Shown: positions 9,010-18,800, numbered from the stretch's first letter. The stretch is DNA of 64,000 nt from DASQMT01 sp963835735 (GCA_963835735.1 CAWIGP010000002.1:1488001-1552000); one strand, 5' to 3'. The notes: generated from the letters alone by a model not told the origin. Program-made: numbers and translations.

Positions 9010-9216
9010 TCACGGCCGCGCGTCCCTGGCCCGGATCGCGCGCGGCCGCACGCCGACCTCAGCATCGTCGCCTGGCTCGCCTGCGCTCTCGCGTGCGAAC
9101 GCCTCACGTATCTCGCGGCGCAGTCGCTCGTTGAGTACCGCCCTCTCGGCGGCGTCGCGCTGCGCCCGGATCCTCCGCTCCGCCTGAACGCGGGCTCGGA
9201 AGTCCTCGAACTCCAT
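9010..9216 (-). CDS. Small charged coiled-coil-like hypothetical protein (68 aa)
   Basis: ATG at 9216 is preceded by an AAGGAG ribosome-binding site with 6-nt spacing. The 68-aa product is almost entirely a charged helix (residues 1-50: MEFEDFRARVQAERRIRAQR and onward, repeated ER/RR/AE dyads), then an acidic/basic tail (GEPGDDAEVGVRPRAIRARDA). It resembles a short coiled coil and has no membrane segment. It lies 37 nt downstream of the LuxR-type gene on the same strand and may be co-transcribed with it. No family recognised. Confidence 0.6.
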   Translation of the reverse strand: MEFEDFRARVQAERRIRAQRDAAERAVLNERLRREIREAFARESAGEPGDDAEVGVRPRAIRARDARP

Positions 9217-9253
9217 GCTGGCTCCTTGTGTTCGTCGATTCAGAGCAGGCGGA

Positions 9254-9517
9254 CTAGTCCGCGAACTCGTCGATCGTGATGAGCCCGGCCGAGAACGCGA
9301 TCGCCACCGCGTGCGGGCGGTTACGCGCGCCCAGCTTGTCGTGGATGTGCCGGACGTGCGAGCGCACCGTGTTGCGGCTGACGAACAGCTCGCCCGCGAT
9401 GCCCTCAGTCGACAGACCCTGCGCGACGAGCACCAGGACTTCCAGCTCGCGGGCCGAGAGCACGCACGCCGCAGCACCGTTTGTGGTCACCCTTGGTACG
9501 AACATTGTTGGCGACAT
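9254..9517 (-). CDS. Stand-alone LuxR/NarL-type HTH regulator
   Basis: 87-aa protein that is little more than a GerE/LuxR HTH domain: 'LSARELEVLVLVAQGLSTEGIA' with the conserved xxREx(E/V)LxL(V/I)AxGLS opening, then 'ELFVSRNTVRSHVRHIHDKLGA', containing the recognition helix. There is no receiver, PAS or autoinducer domain, so it may be constitutive or act through a partner. The ATG at 9517 is chosen because MSPTMFVPRV precedes the domain naturally. The gene diverges from the TetR gene at 9563 with only 45 bp between them, and one arm of an inverted repeat lies inside its first codons, so the TetR protein may control both. Confidence 0.75.
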   Translation of the reverse strand: MSPTMFVPRVTTNGAAACVLSARELEVLVLVAQGLSTEGIAGELFVSRNTVRSHVRHIHDKLGARNRPHAVAIAFSAGLITIDEFAD

Positions 9518-9556
9518 GCTAACAGCTCTTGACAGATTGCCAACAACTATTAGACT
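9505..9556 (+). promoter_or_regulatory. Promoter and candidate TetR operator, apparently leaderless
   Basis: A -35 TTGACA (9529-9534), 16-nt spacer and -10 TAGACT (9551-9556) end 6 nt before the ATG at 9563, so transcription should start at or next to the start codon (leaderless mRNA). A perfect 8-bp inverted repeat TTGTTGGC (9505-9512) / GCCAACAA (9539-9546) spans the -35 region. One arm lies in the spacer and the other in the first codons of the divergent LuxR gene, as expected for a TetR autoregulatory operator. Confidence 0.65.
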
Positions 9557-9562
9557 CGGTTT

Positions 9563-10186
9563 ATGAGCGCGACGCCGAAGTACAGCCGCCTCGATCCCGC
9601 TCAGCGGCGCGACCAGATCCTCGACGCCGCCAACGCGCTGTTCGCCCAGCGCGACTACGACGAGGTCTCGATCGAGGACATCGCCAGCGCCGCCGGCGTC
9701 ACCCGCGGGCTGGTGCACCACTACTTCGGCGGTCGCAAGGAGGTCTACATCGCACTGCTCGAGCGACTCGGCGCCCAGCGCGAGGAAGAACTCCGCCCGC
9801 CGATCGGCCGCAGCGGCCGCGCGCGCGTGGCCGATACCGTGTCGCGCTGGCTGGACTGGACCGACAGCAACCGCACGATCTACCTGGCCACGATGGCGCA
9901 CGGCGAGGACATCGCCGACCCCGACGTCAGGCAAGTGGTCACCGACCTCGTACGCCGCGCCGTCGCGCTGCTCACGGAGTTCCACGCCGACATCGCCCAG
10001 GACTCGCCGCGGCTCCGCTACGCGCTCGAATGCTGGACCGCGCTAAACCGCGCCGCGACCCGACGCTGGCTGCGCGGCGAGGCCACCCGCGAAGCCACAC
10101 ATGAACTACTCGCCTCCACACTCGAGCACATCCTGCGCACATTCGGAGGCCCACCCGCGCCACGCCGGCGCACATCTCGTCCCTGA
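9563..10186 (+). CDS. TetR/AcrR-family transcriptional regulator
   Basis: 207-aa TetR-family repressor. The N-terminal HTH is textbook: 'RRDQILDAANALFAQRDYDEVSIEDIASAAGVTRGLVHHYFGGRKEVYIALL' (helices 1-4 within residues about 15-66). The C-terminal ligand domain is helical and family-unspecific. The ATG at 9563 follows a strong -10 box by 6 nt, so it is probably translated from a leaderless message. It diverges from the LuxR-type gene, with a shared 45-bp regulatory gap. The target is unknown beyond likely autoregulation. Confidence 0.85.
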   Translation: MSATPKYSRLDPAQRRDQILDAANALFAQRDYDEVSIEDIASAAGVTRGLVHHYFGGRKEVYIALLERLGAQREEELRPPIGRSGRARVADTVSRWLDWTDSNRTIYLATMAHGEDIADPDVRQVVTDLVRRAVALLTEFHADIAQDSPRLRYALECWTALNRAATRRWLRGEATREATHELLASTLEHILRTFGGPPAPRRRTSRP

Positions 10187-10838
10187 GCTGAATTGGCCGA
10201 ACGGGCGCGATCCGAGGCGACGCATGGGATGCGCCTCGCCCCTAGCGCGCGCGGGAACTGAGCACGATTCTGGCGCAATTTGCGGAGACTTCTAGTCCGG
10301 TGGGGACGAGGGCTCGACGCCGATCACATATACCCCTGCGGAGCCGCCCAGCGGAGCGCGTTACCCCGGGGACCTCGTCGCAGGCGAGGGTCGTCGGGAA
10401 GGAGGGGTCGCTGTACCGAATTCGCCAGCGCTTGCTTGGGCGACCATGACAGCGGACTGGACTGCTGATCTACGGGCAGCGCAGGGGATGGAGGAGCGTG
10501 CGCCGTGTCGCGTCTCGAGCGGTGACGCCCGGGATGCCGAGTGAGCTTGTCAGCTCCAGGGGCTCGCGCGGTCGCAGCCGCCGCGTCTCCGCTCCCCCTG
10601 CGAGCCGCCTGCGCCGGCGGCCCGCCGCCGTGCTCGGGCAGGAGCGCGTGTACAAGGCCTGCGGCGCGTGGCGGTCGGTGACCGGCGGCGACGTCACGCT
10701 GGCCGCGCCGCGGCTCGACGCGATCCTCGCCGGCATCGCGGCCACGGAAGCGTTCCGGCACCAGTTTGAGAGCCGCGTCGAGCGCCGCTCCGGCGACTGC
10801 GAGCCGCTCCTCCTAGCCTGGCGCGTACGATCGGAAGC
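10187..10838. other. Gene-poor 650-nt stretch at the left border of the island
   Basis: No convincing intact gene. It holds the 90-bp repeat copy 1 (10262-10351) and, after it, a GGAAGGAGG ribosome-binding-like sequence (about 10399) followed only by very short frames. The plus strand around 10650-10810 has a weakly coding-like stretch (KACGAWRSVTGGDVTLAA, 'RLDAILAGIAATEAFRHQFE'). It may be the remnant of a gene damaged when the island border formed. Confidence 0.4.
10262..10351 (+). repeat. 90-bp perfect direct repeat, copy 1
   Basis: Starts GCACGATTCTGG and ends GGAGCCGCCCAG. By eye it is identical base for base to 24779-24868, in the same orientation, 14.5 kb away. It contains the palindrome CGCAATTTGCG (10274-10284) and the relatively AT-rich CACATATACC. 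The sequences outside both copies differ immediately. It could be a duplicated promoter/leader, an integration footprint or a member of a genome-wide repeat family. Confidence 0.85.
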
Positions 10839-11336
10839 GTGCCAAGCCTCGCGTACGGGCTCGCGCTCGCGCTCGCTGTGCTGTTCGGCTCGGCGGCCGG
10901 ACACAAGCTCGTCGCCGTGAACGCCGGAGGAGCGGGCAACCATCCGCTCGTGGCCGGGCGCGGCGCGTTCGCGCGGCGGCCGGTCGCCGTCATGCTCGGC
11001 GCGGCTGCGGCGGAGGCCGGGCTCGCCGCGCTGCTCGTGCTCGCGCCGAGCGCCGGGCTCCTGCTCGCGGCGGCGGTGCTCGCGACCTACGCGCTCGAGC
11101 TGCGGCACATCGACCCAGACGCGCCGTGTCACTGTTTCGCGGCCACGACGACCGCGACGGCGCGCACCGCGATCCGCCGCAACCTGGCCGTCGCGGCGCT
11201 GTCGCTCGCAGCGGCGCCGTTCGCCGGCGGCGAGATCGACTGGGCGCTCGCGCTGATCGGGCTCGTCGCGGTGCTCGCCGCGATCGCCGTCGCCGAGCAC
11301 CTCGCCCGGCCCCGGGCGCGGGCGGAGCGCGCGTGA
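10839..11336 (+). CDS. MauE/DoxX-like redox-associated membrane protein
   Basis: 165-aa polytopic protein with about four hydrophobic helices (residues 5-20, 47-75, 80-90, 115-150) and a 'CHCF' motif near residue 97, in the position where MauE/DoxX-type redox membrane proteins carry a Cys-x-Cys-Phe. MauE family members assist disulfide formation or maturation of exported redox enzymes. GTG start at 10839 with a weak GGA upstream. The stop overlaps the GTG of the next gene by 4 bp, so the two are translationally coupled. Confidence in membrane location is high, in the MauE assignment moderate. Confidence 0.65.
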   Translation: MPSLAYGLALALAVLFGSAAGHKLVAVNAGGAGNHPLVAGRGAFARRPVAVMLGAAAAEAGLAALLVLAPSAGLLLAAAVLATYALELRHIDPDAPCHCFAATTTATARTAIRRNLAVAALSLAAAPFAGGEIDWALALIGLVAVLAAIAVAEHLARPRARAERA

Positions 11337-12379
11337 GCCTGGATTGGACGGCGATCTCCGAGCGCGCGCTCGGCCGGCTGCTCGAGCACGCGCCGGACGG
11401 CTTCGCCGAGGCGCGTCACACGCTGCGCTTCCCGCGCGCGGAGGGGTTCGACGTCGACGCGGACGAGCAGACGGGCGATACGTTCGCGCGCGCTCTGATC
11501 GCAGACGCGCTGCTCGACCTGCGGCCGCTGCGGCCGGCGCTCGTGGCTCCGCTCGTCGAGCGCGAGGCCGAGCACCTGCTCGCCATGCGCGACCGCACCG
11601 GCGCGCGCGCCTGGCGCTACTTCCCGGGGCTGCAGGAGCTGCCGCCCGATGCCGACGACCTCGCGCAGGTCATGCAGGTGCTGCTGCGCGCCGGCCGCCG
11701 GAACGAGGTCGCGTACGCCTGCGAGGGACCGGTCCAGCTCGTGCTCGCCGCGGGCTTCGAGACGTGGATCGTGCCGCCGCACTCGGCCGACGAGGATCTG
11801 GAGCGCCAGCGCTGGTGGATCGCCAACGCCTGGGGCACCGGAGTGGACACCGAGGTCGTCGCGAATCTGCTGTTCGCGCTGGCGCTGTACGACCGCGCGC
11901 GCTACGCCGGCGCGCTCGCCGCCGGCGCGCGCCTGATTGCCGGCCGCGAGCAGGAGGACGGGTGGTGGCGCTCGTCGTGGTACCACGGCCCGTTCTACGG
12001 GACCTGGACCGTGGTGCGGGCGCTCGCCGCGCTGGACCCGCGGTCCGCGGCGCTCGATCGCGCGGCGGCGTTCGCGGCCGCGACGCAGCGCGCCTCGGGC
12101 GGCTGGGGCCCGGCGCCCGACGGCGACGCGCTGAGCACGGCGCTCGCGCTGCTGACGCTCGGCGCCGTCGCGCGGGCGCGCGGGACGCTCACGCTCCCGG
12201 CCGCGCTGCCGGCCGCGCACGCGTTCCTCGCCGCACGCGAGCCGGCCGCCGACCCACTCGTCCGGATGGAGCTCGGCCGACCCAGCGGCCGCCCGTGGGC
12301 CGTGCTCAGCTACGGCAGCGAGACGGTAACGACCGCGTTCGTCGGCCGCGCCGCGGCGGCCTGGGCGGAGCTCACGTGA
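11333..12379 (+). CDS. Squalene-cyclase/prenyltransferase-fold (alpha-alpha toroid) protein
   Basis: 348-aa protein starting at GTG 11333 inside the stop of the upstream gene. Its C-terminal half shows squalene-hopene-cyclase/prenyltransferase repeats: 'REQEDGWWRSSWYHGPFYGTW' then 'QRASGGWGPAPDGDALSTALAL', i.e. the Q-x-x-D-G-x-W and G-G-W-G strands that cap each alpha-alpha hairpin. There is no complete DxDD protonation motif, and it is half the length of true squalene cyclases, so it is probably a repeat-fold protein of unknown chemistry, perhaps acting on a peptide or terpene. It forms a two-gene operon with the MauE-like protein and is convergent (8-bp overlap) with the candidate immunity gene. 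Confidence 0.65.
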   Translation: MSLDWTAISERALGRLLEHAPDGFAEARHTLRFPRAEGFDVDADEQTGDTFARALIADALLDLRPLRPALVAPLVEREAEHLLAMRDRTGARAWRYFPGLQELPPDADDLAQVMQVLLRAGRRNEVAYACEGPVQLVLAAGFETWIVPPHSADEDLERQRWWIANAWGTGVDTEVVANLLFALALYDRARYAGALAAGARLIAGREQEDGWWRSSWYHGPFYGTWTVVRALAALDPRSAALDRAAAFAAATQRASGGWGPAPDGDALSTALALLTLGAVARARGTLTLPAALPAAHAFLAAREPAADPLVRMELGRPSGRPWAVLSYGSETVTTAFVGRAAAAWAELT

Positions 12380-12668
12380 AGCGATAGACCCGGCGGTCGC
12401 CGTCGCTGCGCTCTAGCCGCAAATGCGACCGGATCACGTCATCCCGGCGGAGCACGCGGTCCAGCACGTCCAGCCAAGCGACGATGGGCGTCTTGAACTC
12501 GCCGCCGGACCACTCGAAACCGTCCGCCGATACCGCGATCTCGGACGCGCCGTCGATCAGCGCCCGCCGCAACACGTTCGCGACCGTCATCGCCGGCTCG
12601 TTCACCTCGGGGCCAAGCGCGAGCCGCGGGCCTGGGCCGTCCAGGTGCTCGCGCAGGTCGCCGCTCAC
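12372..12668 (-). CDS. Small hypothetical protein, candidate immunity protein
   Basis: 98-aa soluble acidic protein (GTG at 12668) beginning one nucleotide after the stop of the RHS/toxin gene, so it is almost certainly co-transcribed with it. Visible elements are MTVANVLRRALIDGASEIAV, 'FEWSGGEFKTPIVAWLDVLDRVLRRDDVI' and 'RSHLRLERSDGDRRVYRFT', a mixed alpha/beta pattern. No family recognised. In polymorphic-toxin loci the small gene right after the toxin C-terminus is usually the cognate immunity protein, and position alone supports that reading here. Tc-type insecticidal toxins usually lack such a gene, so its presence would argue for inter-bacterial or self-toxic activity. Confidence 0.55.
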   Translation of the reverse strand: MSGDLREHLDGPGPRLALGPEVNEPAMTVANVLRRALIDGASEIAVSADGFEWSGGEFKTPIVAWLDVLDRVLRRDDVIRSHLRLERSDGDRRVYRFT

Positions 12669-12669
12669 G

Positions 12670-13224
12670 TCATAGGAACAGCTTGATGAACCTGCTCACG
12701 ACCTGCGGCGCGCGCACGACGGGCATGCGAACGGAGACCGGCGCGCTGACGGTCCGCGCGTACCGTGGCGCAGCGAGCGTCGAGGACCACCTCCGGATCA
12801 GCTTCACCTTGGGGAACGCCCTCGCGTTGATCTTGTTCTGGCGCCACATTTCCAGTCCCCTGATCTCCCCACTGTTGACGTCGTACCCGGAGAGCTTCTT
12901 CCATCTGGGGCTCTGCAGATACTCCTGCATGGTCTCCTCCCCCATCTCGTCGGCTTCCTCGACCTCCAGCCGGGTCGCCGTGTCGGGAAGTAGGACGTCG
13001 AACCCGGCGGACACGCCTCCGTTGCGCAGCACGGCGTTGCGGGCGAAGTATTCCGCCGCGCTGCGATCGGGGGCGGCGTACAAGCCTGGGCCAAGCTGCG
13101 AATACCCGCCAAAGTTCTCTCCGCCTTTCTCTATCAGACCCACCTTCTCGATCGACTCCGCGGACGCGGAGTCGGTGCCGTGGGTGCCGAGCGACACGTA
13201 GCCGGGAGGGATGTCGTCGGACAT
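12670..13224 (-). other. C-terminal PARP-like/ART toxin domain of the RHS protein
   Basis: In the frame ending at 12670 the last ~185 residues show the mono/poly-ADP-ribosyltransferase pattern: LGTHGTDSASAESIEKVGL (HGT, the first NAD-binding His, with the following helix), then 'FGGYSQLGPGLYAAPDRSAAEYFA' (the G-x-G-[IL]-Y strand with the Tyr of an H-Y-E/D triad and its A-x-x-Y-A helix) and an acidic EVEEADEMGEE stretch that could supply the third residue. The toxin family is inferred from these motifs. The tail (SAPVSVRMPVVRAPQVVSRF) is basic. Confidence 0.6.
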
Positions 13225-15820
13225 ATGGGCGCCCTTCGCGGCGATCGTGACCGTCTCGCGCCCGGCCTGCGCGCCCTCGGCGACGACCTGGTCGCCGGTC
13301 TCCGCGACCTCGGTCGCGGTCTTGGCCGTCTCGGCGGCACGCGTCGCGACCGTCGCCGCGCGCGCCGCGCTCGTCGCGGTCTCGACGGCGGCGACGCCGA
13401 GCTGCCGCCGTGTCGGTCGCGACCTCGCCTATGATCAGCGGCGCCTCGGCGGGCGTCGCCGCTCCCAAGCTGGCAGCCTCGATCGCGACGTCGAGCAGCA
13501 CCTGCGCGACGAGGCCGAGGATCGCCAGGAAGCCGAAGCCGCCGGTCGGATCCGTGTACAGCACCGGGTCGTCTTCGGCGTACGTGTACGTCCCGAACAG
13601 CTCGGCGTCGGGGTCCGGTGCCAGGAAGCGGCCGAGCGCCGGGTCATAGAAGCGCGCGCGGTAGTCGTAGAGGCCGAGCTCCGGCTCGAGCTCCTGGCCG
13701 GTGTAGAGGAACGTGAAGAAGTCGGCCAAGCGACCGCTCGAGCGCGCGACCGCGCCCGACGGGAGGTAGTCGTACGCGGCGACGACCGCGTTGCCCGGCC
13801 CGAGCACGACGCGCGTGGAGCCCTGGACGTCGCGCAGTGGGAAGTACGTCGTCGTCGCGCCGCCCGCGTGCACGAGCAGGGCGACGTCGCCGAACGGCCC
13901 GGCGACGTGCTGGACGACTGTCTCCGCGCCGCCCGCGAGCACGCGCTCGGCGAGCAGGCGACCGTGCAGGTCGCGGACGTACAGCTTGCGCGCGAGCTCG
14001 GCGCCCGTCGTGTCGTGCGCGACTCGCATCGCGCGCGTCCGGCGCGGGCCGTATGCGTAGGCGATCGTGCCGCCGCTCCATGATGCCGTCGCCGGCGCGA
14101 GCCGCATGCCGTCGTAGCCGAACGCGACGTCTCCCGCGGGCGAGGTGACGGACTTTACGCGCCCCGCCGCGTCGTACCCGTAGCCGCGCGCGCCTCCGAG
14201 CCCGGTCAGCGTCGTCGCCTGATTCGTGCCGGGCGCGTACTCGTAGCTCAGGGCGTCGTTGCCAACGCTCCCGGCGGTCGCGTTGCCGTTGGGGTCGTAC
14301 ACGAACGGCGTCGTCACGCCGACGTCCAGCTCGCCGCCGAGCGTGCTCTTGGCGGTGATGAGCGCCCCGGAGGCGTCGTAGAGGTACGCCCAGCCGAGAT
14401 CCTCGGGCGCGTCCTGCCAGCCGTAGCGGAAGCTCGCCGACGCGATCCGGCCGTCGAACCAACCCGAGCCCTGGTAGCCGCCGGACGTGTACGTGAGCTC
14501 CTGCCCGAAGATGAGGCCCTTGGGATCGCTGTCGGTGATCGTCGCGGGCCAGCCCGGGCTGAGGTAGGCGAGCGTCCGCGTCACCGGCGCGGCGCCGTCC
14601 GGGTCGAGCGTCTCGGTCGCGGGCGTGCCGTCGGCGTTGTAGGTAAAGCGGGCGAGCGTCGCGCCGCCGTCGAGCGCCACCTCGCCAACGCGCCCGAGCG
14701 CGTCGTAGGTGGTGACGATCGGCACCGGCACGAAGTCGCCGAGCGTGCTGGAGAACGCTGTGCGCACGATGTCGCCGACCGCGTTGGCCTCGAACGAGAC
14801 TGCCCGGGTCGCGCCGTCGTAGCCGGGCACCGCGAGCGTCGCGTCGGCCAGGCCCCCGCAGGCGTCGTATGTGTAGGTCTCGACGATCGCGCCGCCCGGC
14901 TGGTTGGCCCACGAGGCCGTCGGGCGTCCGAGCGCGTGCGGCACGCTCCCGTCGCCGTCGTACCCGTACCGCCGCTGCCACGTGTCCGCTGCGGGCCAGC
15001 CCGGGTCCGTGTCGGCGCGCTGTTGCAGCGCGGCGCCGTCCCAGTCGCCGTTCAGCGTGCCGACCTCGACCGTGCGCCCGAGCACGTCGTAGCGCCGGTA
15101 CGCGAACCAGCCGGCCGCGGCGCCGGCGGGCGTCTGGGCGAACCGCAGCCGGCCCGCGAGGTCATAGATGCACCGCAGCTTCCCTGTGTCGGGCGCCGTC
15201 CACGCGGCGACGTCGCTGAGCGGCGTCAGCTCGAACGTGTGCGCCCAGTCGGCGGGATCGCCCGACGGCGGGTCGAAGTACGCCGGGGGGTGTAGCGCGA
15301 CCGCATTGCCGAGCTCGTCGTAGACGGTCAGCGACAGCGAGCCGCTCTTGGCGTCGGCGGCGTCGATCTGCGCGACGGTCCCGAGCGACGGCTCGCTCAG
15401 CGTGACCTGTGAGACCGGCGCGGCGATCGGCCCGGTCGCCGGATTCGGCAGCGTCGTGGTCTGCGCCGTGAACACGCCCGCCGGGAGCGGCCCTGTTGGA
15501 GCGTTCGCGCCGTACTCGATCTCCTGGTCATGCGGGGCATGCGCGCCGGGCACGATCGCGAACTCGGCGCCGGGGATGCCGCGCGCGACGACGCGGCCGA
15601 GCGGCGAGCTGTCATATGCCTTGCCCTGGTAGGGATAGCCGCCGTCGGCCGGCGCCGCGTCCGCGATCGCGCCCGACAGGGCGAGCGTGGCGGGATCGAG
15701 CGCAGTGACGGCGTCGGCGCGGTAGGAGAGCACGCCGCTGCCGTCGAGGAAAACCGCCTTCGTCTCGGCCACCGACTGGCCGCGGTCGTCCAGCACCCGC
15801 TGCGCGACGATCGTCTTCAC
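12670..15820 (-). CDS. TcC/RHS-like YD-repeat protein with C-terminal ADP-ribosyltransferase toxin (single frameshift before toxin domain)
   Basis: GTG start at 15820 overlaps the stop of the SpvB-like gene (GTGA). Residues 1 to about 770 are YD/RHS repeats ('YDVLGRTVEVGTL', YTYDACGGLADATL, 'YGYDAAGRVKSVTSPAGDV'), closing with the RHS core: 'LYTGQELEPELGLYDYRARFYDPALGRFLAPDPD' in segments and YTYAEDDPVLYTDPTGG. A hydrophobic pretoxin (FLAILGLVAQVLLDVAIEAA) follows, then an Ala/Thr/Val-rich helix and the toxin domain. Near 13400 the coding potential moves by one base: the upstream frame runs into an Arg-rich shadow to 12665, while the toxin is read in the frame ending at 12670. Corrected length is about 1049 aa, like Photorhabdus TccC proteins. 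No signal peptide. The shift is either a mutation inactivating the toxin or an indel error. Confidence 0.8.
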
Positions 15821-18800
15821 GCCGTCAGCTCCAGCACCTGCGACTGGCGAGTGCGGTCGAGCCCGTCCGAGAACATGACGTTGACTGCCGGGTCCGCGAC
15901 GGCGCACAGGCCTCGCAGGGTCGTGCCCGGCGCGACGGAGATGCTCAGCGGGCCGGCGCCGGGCGCGGTCGCGATCAGCCGTCCCTCCCCATAGGCCAGC
16001 AGCGTCCCCCCGACCGTAGCGACTAGCCAGCGCCGCGGGAGCCGGTACACGGCGACGAGGCCGCTGTCCGGCACCAGCCAGTGCGGAAGCGTGCTCGCCG
16101 TGCCGGCGACCAGCCAGCGCGACCCGCCCGCGCGCGAGATCGGCGTGCCGGATGTCAGCAGCACGCCGGCTCCGCGGCAGGCTGAGCGCAGGGCGGCGTC
16201 GACGGCGCCCGCGGCCAGGGCCCCCTGCACGACCGCGACCGCGAGGGTGAATTGGGGCACGTCGTACTGCGCGCCGGCGACCGTCCAGCGGCAGGTCATG
16301 GGGTCCCAGCTCACCAGCGCGGTGCCGGCGCCGACCGCCAGCGGCCCGGCGGACGGCTGCGCGGCGGAGGCCCGGAACCAGACGGCCCAGTCGCCAGTGA
16401 ACCCGGGCGCGATCAGCGTCAGCGTGTCGGCGCCAGCGCCTACGCGAGTCAGCGCGCCGCCGGCCGCCTGCCAGCCGGCCGGATCGCCGGCCCGCCAGCG
16501 CTGCTGCCATTCCGTCCCGCCGGCGAACGTCTCCCCCACGCCGCCCGCCCCCGAGCTAACGGTGAGCCGAGCGTTGGGGTCGGCCGCGGCGAAATCGTCC
16601 TGGTTGCCGGTTCGCGACAGGTAACGCTCGTTGAGCGTCACGGGACGCCCGAGCGGATCCAGCGACGAGACCTGGACCCCGGAGTCGTCGCGCACGATCG
16701 CGGTCCGCTGGCCGTTGGTGTCCAGCCGCGCGGCAAGCCGGCCGCCGGCGTCGTAGACGTTGACGCCGAGCTTCGTCGCGACCGGCGTCAAGCGCACGTC
16801 GTCGACGAGGATCGAGACGGTGTCCTTGGCGTTAGCGATCGCGAGCGTGACCGCCACCGGCCGGCGGGGGTCCGTGCCGGCGCTCCCGAGAACGAGCCGC
16901 AGCTCGGCGTGCGCCCAGGCGCCCGCCGTGTCGGTGAGCGTGAGCACGGACGGCGAGCCGACCTGCCGCCCGTTCTGCGCGGCGGTCAGCGTCCAGGTGG
17001 CCGTGCCGCCGTCCGCCGCGAACCCGGCGCCGGTCTTCATCCAGCCCGTGGCGACGAACGCGGCGCTCCGGTTCCCCGGCTCCGCCGCCACGGTCGCGGT
17101 CAACCCCGGCCAGCCGCCAGCGGGCGCGAGCGACAGGCAGGCGGCGCCGGTCGCCGCGTCCGTGTCGACGATCGCTGCGCCCTTGCCGGTCACATAGGCG
17201 CCGGTCCCTTCGTAGGGCTCGAACCCGCAGTAGACGACCTCCGCGGCAGACGCGCCGTGGACGCGCGCCACGATCGAGCGCGTCGCGTCGTCGTAGACGG
17301 CCGCCTGCGGCACCCCTCCCGGCGTGACGGACGACCTGACCGCGCCGTAGGCGCCGCGCTCGAGCACCCGGCTCGTCGTCTGCCAGTCGGCCGCCGAGCC
17401 GCCGCCGAACGGCGTCGGCGAACCGGTGCGCAGCCACGCGAGCTGGGCGTCAGGCGCCCAGCACCAGCCGCCGGTCTCGCTCGACCAGTCGCGGTACGTG
17501 GTCGCTCGTGCCGCCACGACCACCGGGCTCTTGCCCGCCGGGCCCTGCGCGAACGTCGTCAGCGCGGCCGGCGCGAGCAGGTGCGCGGCGCCAAGGGCGG
17601 CAGCGTAGTCGCTCACCTCGACCGCGCGCGTCGTGGTCTCGACCCGCACGACCGGGGCGCCCGAGCTGTCGACGCCGGTCGTGGACGCCGTTGCGACCAG
17701 CCCGAGCGCCGGACTGTATTCGTAGTCCGTCGTCGTGTCGACGCCGTCGAGCGAGCGCAGGACCTTCGTCCGCCGCGCGTAGGCCGCCGGCAGGAACCCG
17801 CCAAACGGGTCGACCTCGTACGTGGTCCACCAGGACACCTTGCGCTGAACGGGCGTGTCGGCGCCCGACGCGTACGACGCCGTGGCGAGCAGGCGCCCGT
17901 TGAGCACGCCGACATAGTTGTACGGCGTGCCCACCTCGTAGAACGCGCCGGTGTCGAACGGCACGCCGTTGGAGAACCACGTGTCGGTGCGCCCGTACGG
18001 CTGCTGCGCCGGGTCGCGGCTGCCGGGGATCGTGCTCGCTCGCGTGAACTGGGCGATGCCCGACGCGGCGTCGAGCACGGCGGAGGACACCTCGTAGTCG
18101 TATGCCGTCGCGACCGGCGCGCCCATCCGGTCGTCGAGCTCCGCCGACGCGACCGACACGGTCGTCAGCGGACCGCTGGCGGCGCCCGCGACGATGCGCC
18201 GCAGCGTGATCGACGACCCGCCCGCGGTCGAGGTGACGGCGGTCGACGGACCGCAGGCGCCGAGCTGCTCACGGGTCAGCTGGACGCGCGTCGCCGCCCC
18301 GTCGGCGAGCAGCAGCAGCTCGGCGCCGCTCCCCGGGACCTCGTACGCGATGTACTCCGGCGCGAGCAGCTGCACGCTTGCGGGGTCCAGCTGCGGGAGC
18401 ACGACGTCGACCTCGTCCCACCCGGATGTCGTCCCGTCCCAGCGGAACAGCTTGCCGCCGATCAGCAGCCAGCCGCCGCCGGCCGCCGGCGAGGCGCCGG
18501 TCGCGGGCGCCGCGACGGGTGCGACCCATCCGCCGGCGCTCGAGCGCGCCGGGTCGAAGCGCGCGATCTGGCTCGTGACCTTCCCGTTGTCGTCGGCCGA
18601 CATCACGACGACGTCCGCGTCGACGGCGAACGTGTACTCCGCCTGTGTACCGGTGGGGACGCTGAAGCCGCCGCCGATCCACTGCTGGACCGGGGCGAGC
18701 CGCGCGCCTGCGCCGCCGGCGTAGCGGATCGCGATGCCACCGAGTGCGAGCATCGAGCCCGTGATCACCGGCGTAGCGATCGGCCAGACCGGCTCGCCGC

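Noticed and set aside
10498..10920. 140-aa plus-strand frame before the MauE-like gene
   Set aside because: Only its middle part looks coding, it runs into the MauE-like gene in another frame, and its start lacks an RBS; kept only as a possible remnant.
12665..13410. Read-through Arg-rich C-terminus of the RHS protein (stop at 12665)
   Set aside because: It is the wrong frame past about 13400; the frame ending at 12670 has normal composition and ART motifs.
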